From Fimbriimonadales bacterium (GTDB lineage: Bacteria > Armatimonadota > Fimbriimonadia > Fimbriimonadales > GBS-DC), in assembly GCA_026003075.1 (NCBI GenBank), contig BPGO01000001.1, forward strand, positions 434,001-498,000: a stretch of 64,000 nucleotides of DNA, read 5' to 3'. Each line of letters opens with the position of its first letter. Positions within the stretch are counted from its first letter, which is position 1. Below are positions 50,333 to 58,336 of the stretch, piece after piece. A program made the position numbers and the translations under genes. The notes beneath the pieces are model-generated. The model was not told the DNA's origin. It did not search any database and saw only the letters and a list, made by a program, of their open reading frames with translations.

Positions 50333-51883
50333 CTATTCTCCTACGGCGCCGAAGTTGAACAGCACAATCAGCAGGTCAGCATCGTCAATCAGATTGTCGC
50401 CGTTCAGGTCGAACTCGGGCGCGTAGTTGCCGAAGTTAAGCAAAATATAGAGCAGGTCAGCGTCGTCCACAAGGTTGTTGCCATCTACATCGCCGTTGAG
50501 CAAACGCACCTGAATCTGAGCCGGTTGATCGACCTCCAGAGGCACATTCGGCACACGACCAAACAGCGAGTTGTGGATTCGGACTTTGATATCGTGTTCC
50601 CCAACGGGGGTCTCGCTGAGTTCGATGGAGCCGTCGTGGTTTACGGGGGCGACCATCTCGTATTTCAGTTCATCGCCCTGATAGAACTGCACGATAGCGG
50701 TGCGCCCGTTGTAGTCGCCGTTCCAGCCGTCGACATCACCGCCTGCCCATAGGAAACCGCCCAGTGGTCCAAACGCATACAACCGCCCGTCCCCGTTGAC
50801 CACATAGACGGTTCCATCGGCGCCGATTGCGGGTGAGGCGTACCAGTTCGCGGTGCTGATACTTGCAGACCAGCGCACCAAGCCACTAGAGGGCGCAATA
50901 GCGTACAAGGTGCCACCGTTCCCTCCAACAGCATACACCACTCCGTCGGAGCCAACCGCAGGCGTGCTCCCGCGATAGGTTCCCGAGTGACGCCACTGCT
51001 GAGAGCCGGTGTGGGTGTAGGCACGCAACTCACCGCCAGCATGCACCATGTACACGCGATTGTTGGTGATTGCGACACCCGCCTCCACAACCGCATTGAC
51101 GCTTGCTGTCCACAGGGCTGTGCCCGAGAGATTGACGCTGCGAAATGCACCATCCCACGCGCCGAAAAAGAGCCGCGTATCCCAGCGCCCGACGGAGCCT
51201 TGCACGGGATAAAACACAGGGAACCGCCAGCGAAAGGTTCCGTTCGGGTTGATTGCGTTCAAATAGCGTGCGGAGCCAACATAGATGGCGCCGTCGGCGC
51301 CGAAGCAGGGCGTGCTGTTTGCTTCTGTATCTAAATAGAGCCGCCACGCGACGGTGCCGTCGGGGTTAACGCAATACAGATAGCCACCAGGCGTCTCGCC
51401 GTTGGTCACATAGATACGCCCATCGGGACCGATGGCAGGCGATGAGCGCACATTCCGTCCGCCCAGATAGAGGCTCCAAATCAGGCTGCCGTTGGAGGGA
51501 TTCAAAGCGACCAGAATGGCATCGCCCGGATTCACAAGCGCATAGACCGTCCCGTCCGCGCCGATAGCAGGGGTGCTGGTTGCTGCCGAGTAGCCTGCGT
51601 TCCACTGCCAGCGTCTGGAGCCGTTGGGGCGCACCGCATGAACTCCGTTGGTGGCACCGAAATAAATCGTGCCGTCAGCGGCAATCACAGGGGACGAAAG
51701 CGAACGGCTCCCGGCGTTGTAGCTCCACCGTACGCTACCGTTGGTCGGCGCGCCCAGATTGGTGCTGCGCGTATTTTGATAATCTTTGCCAAAAGCCGGC
51801 CACGGCGCATCAGGCTGCAGTTGCGCCCAGCCACCCGTTAACCCCAATCCGAGGGTTAGCCCCGCTATTGCCATCGTTCGCAT
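50333..51883 (-). CDS. Secreted PQQ-type beta-propeller with dockerin-like C-terminus
   Basis: 516 residues from ATG 51883, preceded by AGGAG. Residues 1-20 form a signal peptide (GGWA/Q). Residues 40-400 are propeller repeats with the [18 protein letters not shown] pattern at least seven times. A linker then leads to two EF-hand-like dockerin repeats near the end ([19 protein letters not shown] and [18 protein letters not shown]). These Asp/Asn-rich loops should bind calcium and, as in dockerins, may mediate attachment or mark the C-terminus of surface proteins. Ligand unknown. Confidence 0.85.
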   Translation of the reverse strand: MRTMAIAGLTLGLGLTGGWAQLQPDAPWPAFGKDYQNTRSTNLGAPTNGSVRWSYNAGSRSLSSPVIAADGTIYFGATNGVHAVRPNGSRRWQWNAGYSAATSTPAIGADGTVYALVNPGDAILVALNPSNGSLIWSLYLGGRNVRSSPAIGPDGRIYVTNGETPGGYLYCVNPDGTVAWRLYLDTEANSTPCFGADGAIYVGSARYLNAINPNGTFRWRFPVFYPVQGSVGRWDTRLFFGAWDGAFRSVNLSGTALWTASVNAVVEAGVAITNNRVYMVHAGGELRAYTHTGSQQWRHSGTYRGSTPAVGSDGVVYAVGGNGGTLYAIAPSSGLVRWSASISTANWYASPAIGADGTVYVVNGDGRLYAFGPLGGFLWAGGDVDGWNGDYNGRTAIVQFYQGDELKYEMVAPVNHDGSIELSETPVGEHDIKVRIHNSLFGRVPNVPLEVDQPAQIQVRLLNGDVDGNNLVDDADLLYILLNFGNYAPEFDLNGDNLIDDADLLIVLFNFGAVGE

Positions 51884-51907
51884 AGTTGGCTCCTTTCCTG
51901 CGCTTCT

Positions 51908-51913
51908 ATTATA
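51908..51913 (-). promoter_or_regulatory. -10 hexamer of the PQQ-dockerin gene
   Basis: Perfect TATAAT on the minus strand, 24 nt before ATG 51883, giving a short leader with AGGAG. Confidence 0.5.
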
Positions 51914-51965
51914 CACTATTTTTCGCCTTCGCACGCCTGTAAGTTCTACGAAAATCGGCGTCGGG

Positions 51966-51971
51966 TACACT
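51966..51971 (+). promoter_or_regulatory. -10 hexamer of ispH, leaderless type
   Basis: TACACT preceded by GGG, 9 nt before ATG 51981; no Shine-Dalgarno. Confidence 0.5.
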
Positions 51972-51980
51972 TCGAGCGTG

Positions 51981-52939
51981 ATGGAAAAAGTGCTGCTGGC
52001 AGCGCCGCGGGGTTTCTGCGCGGGCGTGGCGTACGCGATTGAAGTGGTTGACCTCGCGTTGGAGGCGTTCGGTGCGCCCCTGTATGTGCGCCACGCGATT
52101 GTGCATAACGAACATGTGGTGCGTTCGTTTGAACGGCGCGGCGTGATTTTCGTGGAGGACTTAGCGGATGTGCCCGAAGGCTCAAATGTGGTCTTCAGTG
52201 CGCATGGGGTCTCCCCTGCCGTGCGCGAGCAGGCAAAGGCGCGCAACCTCAATGTCATCGACGCCACCTGTCCCTTGGTCAGCAAAGTGCATCGCGAAAT
52301 CACGCGCTTCGCTCGGCAAGGGTATCACATCCTGTATATCGGGCATCGGGGCATGTGGAAGCGCAGGGCAGCACAGGACACGCGCCGAACCAGATTACGC
52401 TGATTGACAACCTCGAAGAAGCCGAGACCGTGCAACCCCCCGAAGGCGTGCCGTTGGCTGTCGCGACTCAAACCACCCTCAGCGTGGACGAAGTGAACCA
52501 AATCCTCACCGTGCTGCGTCGCCGATTCCCCCATTTAGAACTGCCGAAAAAAGAGGACATCTGCTACGCGACCACGAACCGCCAAACCGCTGTGAAAGCT
52601 CTTGCGAAACAGAGCGACTTGGTCCTGGTGGTGGGCAGCACAACCAGCAGCAACTCCAACCGCCTGCGCGAAGTCGCCGAATCGCAAGGGGTGCCCGCGT
52701 ATCTGTTGTTAGAGCCTGAAGAGGTGCGTCCTGAGTGGGTGCAGCAAGCGCGTGTGATTGGGATTACCAGCGGCGCCTCTACACCCGAAAGCTCCACCGA
52801 AGCGATTATTGGGAGGCTTTTGGAATACGCCCCCAACGCGACCGTTGAAACGCTGAAAGTCTTGGAGGAGGATGTGGAGTTCATCCCGCCGCGCACGCTC
52901 ATCGCACAGGCGCAGGCGGCGCGCACGCACAAGAGGTGA
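51981..52939 (+). pseudogene. ispH: 4-hydroxy-3-methylbut-2-enyl diphosphate reductase with one-base frameshift
   Basis: Last enzyme of the MEP isoprenoid pathway, an iron-sulfur protein making IPP and DMAPP. All three cluster cysteines are present: GFCAGV near residue 13, [11 protein letters not shown], and DDICYATTNRQ-like (EDICYATTNRQ). TQTTLSVDEV and SSNSNRL are also there. The frame breaks after ILYIGHRG: inserting one C in the GGC/ATG at about 52352 restores [18 protein letters not shown], including the catalytic Glu region, giving about 319 residues. As the gene is usually essential, a sequencing error is the likeliest explanation. Stop at 52939 overlaps the next gene's ribosome site. 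Confidence 0.9.
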
Positions 52940-52944
52940 TCGAT

Positions 52945-53370
52945 ATGTCGCTTGGGCAGCGCCTCCTCCTTATCGCATGGGCTGGCATCGCGGTGATGCT
53001 GCTGATAAGCGGCGGGGTAGAGCTCTGGTTGCTGCTGGAAGGCGCGGTACGCAAGCCACATAATAGCCGACTTAGCATCTTTTTCGCATTCGCCGTGGGC
53101 ATCGCCATCGCTGCCAGTATTATTGGAGCGCGAAAGAAACGCACTGACGCCTTCCAAGCCATGCGGATATTCGGAGGGATAGCGACGATTTTCGGAATAA
53201 TGCCCATTCTCACATTCGCTATGGAACTGGAGTTGGTGCTCACGACAGAAGTGCGCGACTGGGACATTCGTCAATCGCTTTTGAACTTGGTGCAGGGGGT
53301 GGTGTTGTGTGCCCTCGGCGTCGCGACCTTCCGAGCGTTTCGCCTCTCCCCAACGAAGCCAAACAGGTAA
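52945..53370 (+). CDS. Small integral membrane protein, unknown
   Basis: Unrecognised protein of 141 residues with four hydrophobic segments (LLLIAWAGIAVMLLISGG; LSIFFAFAVGIAIAASII; IFGGIATIFGIMPILTF; LVQGVVLCALGVATF). A basic KKR follows the second. I start at ATG 52945 because GAGGTGA lies just before it; GTG 52936 is possible. It sits 5 nt after ispH and is followed 10 nt later by the OGG gene, which has its own promoter. Confidence 0.6.
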   Translation: MSLGQRLLLIAWAGIAVMLLISGGVELWLLLEGAVRKPHNSRLSIFFAFAVGIAIAASIIGARKKRTDAFQAMRIFGGIATIFGIMPILTFAMELELVLTTEVRDWDIRQSLLNLVQGVVLCALGVATFRAFRLSPTKPNR

Positions 53371-53373
53371 AAT
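53368..53373 (+). promoter_or_regulatory. -10 hexamer of OGG-type glycosylase, leaderless type
   Basis: TAAAAT overlapping the stop codon of the upstream gene, 7 nt before ATG 53381. Confidence 0.5.
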
Positions 53374-53380
53374 CCGCTTG

Positions 53381-54274
53381 ATGCGTATTTCGGTGCCTTC
53401 TTGGGAGTTGGATCTGCCGTTATGCGTTCGGAGCGGGCAGGTGTTTCGATGGCGACAGAAAGAAGAGCGATGGATTGGGCTTGCCCACACGCAGGTGCTG
53501 TTTGTAGAGCCTACAGGCAATCGCTGGCAGATTGAATCGCCCACCTCCGATGAGCCGATTCGCCTATTTGCCCACCTCTTTCGGCTGGAGGTGGACTTGA
53601 AACAGGTGCATCGGAACCTGCTTCGTTGCGATGCACGGTGGGCGGAATGGATTGAATTGTTCCCTGGGCTGCGCCTGATGCGGTGGCTAAGTGCAGAAGA
53701 GTGCCTGTTCTCGTTTCTCTGCACCCCTGCGAATAATATCCCACGCATCACGGGGATGATTGAACGGCTCTGCGAGCGTTATGGCAAACCAGTGGCGCAA
53801 GCGGGTGAAACTACCTACTATGCGTTCCCGACCACCGCACGGATCGCCGACGCGGAAGAGGCTGAATTGCGCTCGCTGGGCTTCGGGTATCGGGCTAAGA
53901 ATCTCATTCAAGCGGCTCAAATGCTCCTACAGCGCGGCGAGAACTGGCTCGACTCGCTACGCCAACTGCCCTACTGGGAAGCGAAACAGGAGCTGATGCG
54001 CCTGCCCGGCGTGGGCGCAAAGGTCGCCGACTGCGTGCTGCTGTTCGGGTTGGACAATCCGCTGGCGGTACCTATCGACACGCACATGTGGCAAGCCATT
54101 TCCGAATGGCTGCTACCGAAACTGAAGGGCAAGAGCCTCACCGATAAAACCTACCGCGAGGTTGTGGAGTGGTTCCACAACCGATTCGGCGAGTGGAGCG
54201 GCTGGGCGCACCAGTATCTGTTCACGGCGCACCTGCTCAATACCGACGCCCCCAAAAAAGTATCCGAAGAGTAA
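53381..54274 (+). CDS. ogg: 8-oxoguanine DNA glycosylase (OGG1 family)
   Basis: Bifunctional glycosylase/AP lyase removing 8-oxoguanine; 297 residues. The N-terminal domain opens LDLPLCVRSGQVFRWRQ, the standard OGG1 start. The helix-hairpin-helix and Gly/Pro-Asp loop read LMRLPGVGAKVADCVLLFG ... AVPIDTHMW, with catalytic K214 and D233. The 19-residue spacing equals that of human K249/D268. SFLCTPANNIPRITGMIERL is typical. It complements the 3-methyladenine glycosylase gene in the same window. Confidence 0.93.
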   Translation: MRISVPSWELDLPLCVRSGQVFRWRQKEERWIGLAHTQVLFVEPTGNRWQIESPTSDEPIRLFAHLFRLEVDLKQVHRNLLRCDARWAEWIELFPGLRLMRWLSAEECLFSFLCTPANNIPRITGMIERLCERYGKPVAQAGETTYYAFPTTARIADAEEAELRSLGFGYRAKNLIQAAQMLLQRGENWLDSLRQLPYWEAKQELMRLPGVGAKVADCVLLFGLDNPLAVPIDTHMWQAISEWLLPKLKGKSLTDKTYREVVEWFHNRFGEWSGWAHQYLFTAHLLNTDAPKKVSEE

Positions 54275-54746
54275 GCCTACGCCTTTGCAGAATCTTGGCA
54301 ACGAACGCTCTGCGCGAGTGTTCCTCGTTGTGGGGACGCCAACGCTCCAGAATCAACGCGATGCACCAACGGCGCTGGGGTACACTTCAGATGTCAATCA
54401 CTGCGGAGATTTCCGATGGCAAAGACGCCAGACGAGCGGATGCACTCTATCGGTACCCTGTGCTTGCGCATGGGGTTGTCAAACCACGATGTCCGTCGAG
54501 CGGCTCAAGCAGCTGCTACGCGATTGAAGTCGCACTAGCAATATCCCTGAAGGCTCAGGACACAGTGGGTTGACCCTATCGTGAACTGCTCGATTGACTC
54601 GCAGTGGAGTTTATTAAGCGCGGCTAGAGCATGAAGTACTTCCATCGGCTGATTGCGACTAGCTCGAGCCGCCTTCATACTCGTCGCCAACGCCCTGCCT
54701 AATATAGACGAGACGACTATGCGGGAGTAGGAAATCCTTCAGATGG
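54275..54746. other. 472-bp gap before the restriction gene; no confident gene
   Basis: No recognisable gene or repeat. It has a promoter-like TACACT at 54381-54386 and two overlapping short frames (54391-54573 and 54416-54538) with no known match. Composition falls from GC-rich to mixed toward the restriction gene, so the edge of the restriction-modification island lies here. It may contain decayed sequence. Confidence 0.5.
54416..54538 (+). CDS. Possible 40-residue protein upstream of AlwI-type genes
   Basis: MAKTPDERMHSIGTLCLRMG, then LSNHDVRRAAQAAATRLKSH. Preceded by GGAGA 7 nt upstream and a TACACT at 54381. Amphipathic helices, no recognised domain. It could be a remnant or chance; a controller-protein role is not supported because no full HTH is seen. 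Confidence 0.2.
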   Translation: MAKTPDERMHSIGTLCLRMGLSNHDVRRAAQAAATRLKSH

Positions 54747-56549
54747 ATGGAGACTATGAGCAGGAAGCCTTGGTCAATCTCAACAACAGTACGGAATCCA
54801 GCGAGGCTGCGCGATTTCTTGCTTGTACTGGCAGATATGGAGGGTGTCACCTTCAATGCAGACGCCCAACGCGAGTTTCAAATACGCTTGATACAGCATC
54901 GACTTTACCGACCTAGTCACATTCCAGAGGAGTACCGTGAATATTTCGTCGATCCAGATATCAAGATACCCAAACAAGTTGCAGAAAATGTATTCCACGC
55001 GCAAAACTATGAAGACCCCGCGATGCGAGGTAGGCAATCTGCAAATCCGCTGAATAAGCTTGGATTTGCAGTCGCTGTCCAAGAACTGGGAAAAGTAAGG
55101 ATTACTAAAGCAGGACAACAGTTGATAGAGCATCCCGAACGAGCAAGCGATTTGCTCTTCTTGTCTCTCCTAAAGTTTCAATACCCTAATCCACTGAGCC
55201 GTCGTGATTTCACTGAGCGACAGGGCTTCAACATCGTTCCATTCCTCGGCTGCATCTCACTTCTTCAAAAGCTGAGCGAGTCAGGAGTCTCCTCTCTTCA
55301 CAAAGAGGAATTCTGTCTGTTTGTCCCTACCATGATACATGCCAGCAAGGTGGATGAACAGGCACAAAGGGTGCTTGAATTTATGCAGGCAACTGCAACA
55401 CACAGATCGCACCTAAAAACGCAGTGGGTAAAGGATTTCTATGGCGATTCAACACTTACCGAAAAGTCGACGAAGTTCAAAAACCTTTATGAGTATGGCG
55501 ACAACGCAATGCGCTACTTCCGATTTACTCGCCACTTGCAGGTTATCTCGGATCCCCTACAAGGGGATTGGCGAATCAGCGTTGAACCTCTCCGTCACAC
55601 GGAAAACGAGCTGTTGTTGAGCATCTTTGAAACATACGCACAATCATTCACTTCAGTAGAAGAATATTTGGAGTATCTCGGAGACCCAGAGCAGCCCTCC
55701 CTGCCTTGGAGGCAACTTGATTATCTAAAACGGATAGCGACTTCGCTTCGTACAGAGATTTTGAATGTCTCAGCATCAGAAACAACGGTATCCACTGATT
55801 TATTAGAGGTAGACCTAAACTCGCTAAGCCAAGAGGGGCTTGAATTCCTCATCGACCAACTGAGAACCGAGATTCGCCGTCTGACACTGCAGGCAGAACG
55901 GGATCGTTTGCGCCTTAGTGTAGACAAGCTCGATGAACATGCACAAGCCATTTCCAAGTTCAAACGACAGAAAGGGGTTCAACCAGAGGACTTCGAGCAT
56001 CTGCTTTATCAGATATTGGTGACTATCGATGATGAGTTGCAGATACAACCGAATTACCCCACAGATGATTACGGCAACCCAATCAGCCATGCCCCTGGGG
56101 GAAAGGCTGATATTGAGTGTTTTTATTCGAATTTCGCGATGATCGTTGAGGTAACATTGGACACAGGTAACTTCCAGTGGGTTCGCGAGGGACAACCCGT
56201 TATGCGACATTTGAGAGAGTTTGAGGAGCGAGTCGGAACAGAGAATATCTACTGCCTGTTCGTGGCTCCTAAAATTCACGATGATACCTACTCCCAATTT
56301 TGGTTTGCCGTCAAGTACGAATATAAAGGCGCACGTCAGAGAATACTGCCTCTCAATTCTGATCAGTTTCGCATAGTTATAGAGGCGATGCGATCGTGGA
56401 TAGAGAAGCACCAGAAAGCAGACCATCGTCTACTTCAGCAATTACTGGATGACGCTCTCGAAATAGATCAAGTTAACGGGTATGATAAATGGCGGGAACA
56501 CATTCAACGGACGCTCGACCAGTGGACTGCGGAGGTTAAGAACGGATGA
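54747..56549 (+). CDS. AlwI-family type II restriction endonuclease
   Basis: 600 residues. The opening KPWSISTTVRNPARLRDFLL is characteristic of the AlwI family, whose founder cuts outside an asymmetric GGATC site. The middle is helical. A PD-(D/E)xK-like catalytic region follows near residues 450-475 (APGGKADIECFYSNF, MIVEVTL). Start ATG 54747; ATG 54756 is equally possible. AT-richer than the genome (for example 22 of 60 G/C at 56641-56700, in the neighbouring methyltransferase). The stop overlaps the first methyltransferase start (ATGA). The specificity here is inferred from family only. Confidence 0.88.
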   Translation: METMSRKPWSISTTVRNPARLRDFLLVLADMEGVTFNADAQREFQIRLIQHRLYRPSHIPEEYREYFVDPDIKIPKQVAENVFHAQNYEDPAMRGRQSANPLNKLGFAVAVQELGKVRITKAGQQLIEHPERASDLLFLSLLKFQYPNPLSRRDFTERQGFNIVPFLGCISLLQKLSESGVSSLHKEEFCLFVPTMIHASKVDEQAQRVLEFMQATATHRSHLKTQWVKDFYGDSTLTEKSTKFKNLYEYGDNAMRYFRFTRHLQVISDPLQGDWRISVEPLRHTENELLLSIFETYAQSFTSVEEYLEYLGDPEQPSLPWRQLDYLKRIATSLRTEILNVSASETTVSTDLLEVDLNSLSQEGLEFLIDQLRTEIRRLTLQAERDRLRLSVDKLDEHAQAISKFKRQKGVQPEDFEHLLYQILVTIDDELQIQPNYPTDDYGNPISHAPGGKADIECFYSNFAMIVEVTLDTGNFQWVREGQPVMRHLREFEERVGTENIYCLFVAPKIHDDTYSQFWFAVKYEYKGARQRILPLNSDQFRIVIEAMRSWIEKHQKADHRLLQQLLDDALEIDQVNGYDKWREHIQRTLDQWTAEVKNG

Positions 56550-57382
56550 AACACAACACTTTTTATCTTGGCGACTGCATAGAAATCATGCATACCTGCA
56601 TCGATGCGGGCACTATTGACCTTATCTATGCCGATCCGCCTTACAATGCTTCTGGAAAGGAACTAAATTTAGTCAACAACAAGACAGGGGGACCATTTTA
56701 CAAAATCAACGAAGAATGGGACACTTGGGAGCCTGAAACATACTGGGAATTCACGAAGGCGTGGATTAAACAGTGCAAAAGGGTTCTCAAGCCCCATGGA
56801 AGCTTGTATGTTTCGTGTACTTACCATAACCTCGGCGAGGTGTTAATCATAGGAAAAGAAGCGGGTTTGCGGGTCAATAATGTGCTTGTATGGCGCAAAA
56901 CGAATGCTATGCCCAGTATCACACGACGCACATACAAACATACTGTGGAATTCGTTGTATGGTTCGTTGCGGGAAACGGCTGGACATTCAACTACGAGGC
57001 AGTTAAGCAGCTAAACCCATATCGCACTAAAGATGGTAATCCGTCTCAAATGGGGGACTTCGTCGAGATAGACGATGTAATTTCTATGCCTGTTGTGCAA
57101 GGGAAAGAGAGACTTCGTCGTTCGGAAGGACGGGCACTTCATCCAACACAAAAACCTGAAAAACTCTTGAGACTTATCATCACAGCGTCTTCCAATCCGG
57201 GTGATATTGTTTTAGATCCCTTCGCAGGTAGCGGTACAACCCTTGTTGTCGCACAGCAGATGCAGCGCCGCTGGATAGGGATCGAGAAAAATCCTATTTA
57301 CTACGATGCCGCAGTAAAAAGGCTTCACTCGCTACAACCAAGTATGATATTGGAGAGACAATATGACTATTCAACTTCATAA
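56546..57382 (+). CDS. DNA adenine methyltransferase (first of two)
   Basis: 278 residues. The order of motifs is DPPY at 30-33 (LIYADPPYNASGKEL) then the SAM-binding DPFAGSGTT near the C-terminus, with HPTQKPEKLLRLII before it. This is the beta-class permutation, and DPPY points to N6-adenine. It protects one strand of the site cut by the adjoining endonuclease. GGAGG lies about 10 nt upstream. It overlaps the second methyltransferase gene by 20 nt. Confidence 0.92.
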   Translation: MKHNTFYLGDCIEIMHTCIDAGTIDLIYADPPYNASGKELNLVNNKTGGPFYKINEEWDTWEPETYWEFTKAWIKQCKRVLKPHGSLYVSCTYHNLGEVLIIGKEAGLRVNNVLVWRKTNAMPSITRRTYKHTVEFVVWFVAGNGWTFNYEAVKQLNPYRTKDGNPSQMGDFVEIDDVISMPVVQGKERLRRSEGRALHPTQKPEKLLRLIITASSNPGDIVLDPFAGSGTTLVVAQQMQRRWIGIEKNPIYYDAAVKRLHSLQPSMILERQYDYSTS

Positions 57383-58127
57383 CGCCGACTCGCTGGAATT
57401 GCTACCTACTTTAGAAGCGGGTTGCGCGAACCTGATTTTTGCTGACCCGCCCTACAATTTATCAGGACAGGTTTTTCTCACCTGTCGTGGAGGAAGACCC
57501 GTTGTCTGCAACAAGGGGGAATGGGACCAAATTGCTGACCTGCACGAGTTCAACCGTGCATGGATTCGCGAATGCGTGCGTGTATTAGCGGACGACGGCA
57601 CACTTTGGATTTCAGGAACACTTCATAATCACCCTTCCATCGGCATGGTGCTCAAGGAACTGGGGCTATGGATTATTAATGATGTTATCTGGTTCAAACC
57701 GAATGCTACGCCACTCCTGAGAGCCAATCGTCTTGCTCCTGCCACTGAACTGATTTGGGTCGCCAGCAAGACGAAGCGATATTACTTTGACTATGAGATG
57801 GCAAAGCGGCTGAATCATGGCAAGCAAATGCGCAACTTGTGGGTCATCCCTGCCGAGAAGCATCGTACCCCGCACCCTGCCGAGAAGCCCGAAAGCTTGC
57901 TCACGCGGATTTTGCTCATCGCTTCGCGCGAGGGGGACCTAGTACTGGATCCGTTTATGGGGTCAGGCACAACAGGCGTGGTTGCTAAGAGGCTGAAACG
58001 GCGATTTATCGGAATCGAGATAGACCCTGAGTACTATGCCGTTGCTTCAAAGCGCATTCTGGGCGCAGAGGAAGAATCTCTCGAGATTTCGGATACTTTG
58101 GCAGAAGAGCAGACGCGATTGTGGTGA
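57363..58127 (+). CDS. DNA adenine methyltransferase (second of two)
   Basis: 254 residues, beta-class: DPPY at 28-31 (LIFADPPYNLSGQVF), HPAEKPESLLTRILLIAS, then DPFMGSGTTGVVAKRL. It is related to the first enzyme but clearly diverged. An asymmetric site such as GGATC needs each strand methylated by a different activity, which explains the pair. GGAGAG precedes ATG 57363. The last 20 residues are Glu-rich. Confidence 0.92.
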   Translation: MTIQLHNADSLELLPTLEAGCANLIFADPPYNLSGQVFLTCRGGRPVVCNKGEWDQIADLHEFNRAWIRECVRVLADDGTLWISGTLHNHPSIGMVLKELGLWIINDVIWFKPNATPLLRANRLAPATELIWVASKTKRYYFDYEMAKRLNHGKQMRNLWVIPAEKHRTPHPAEKPESLLTRILLIASREGDLVLDPFMGSGTTGVVAKRLKRRFIGIEIDPEYYAVASKRILGAEEESLEISDTLAEEQTRLW

Positions 58128-58185
58128 ACTTTACAGTACGAAAGGTGAGAACGCCAGCAAGGAGATGGCGCTACGCTTTGAATTT

Positions 58186-58232
58186 TAGGAGCGATTTGTA
58201 ATCGTGACAGTCGCGATTACAAATCGCTCCTA
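58186..58232. repeat. Large perfect palindrome after the restriction-modification genes
   Basis: A 19-bp perfect inverted repeat (arm taggagcgatttgtaatcg) around a 9-nt spacer. It looks like a dispersed intergenic palindrome of the REP/MITE kind and could end transcription of the methyltransferase gene. A T-run follows after 10 nt. Confidence 0.7.
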
Positions 58233-58302
58233 CGGACGGTTTTTTTCACCACCGCACTCAATTGCAGGCTCATGCACACAATTCTGTAGCCTCTCACGCT
58301 TT

Positions 58303-58333
58303 GCGTAGCAGGGGCGTTCCGCCCCTGCTACGC
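58303..58333. repeat. Second palindrome, between methyltransferase and tricorn-like genes
   Basis: A 14-bp perfect stem (gcgtagcaggggcg / cgcccctgctacgc) with a 3-nt loop. It lies 3 nt from the stop of the minus-strand protease gene and may serve as its terminator. Different sequence from the first palindrome, same size class. Confidence 0.65.
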
Positions 58334-58336
58334 ATG

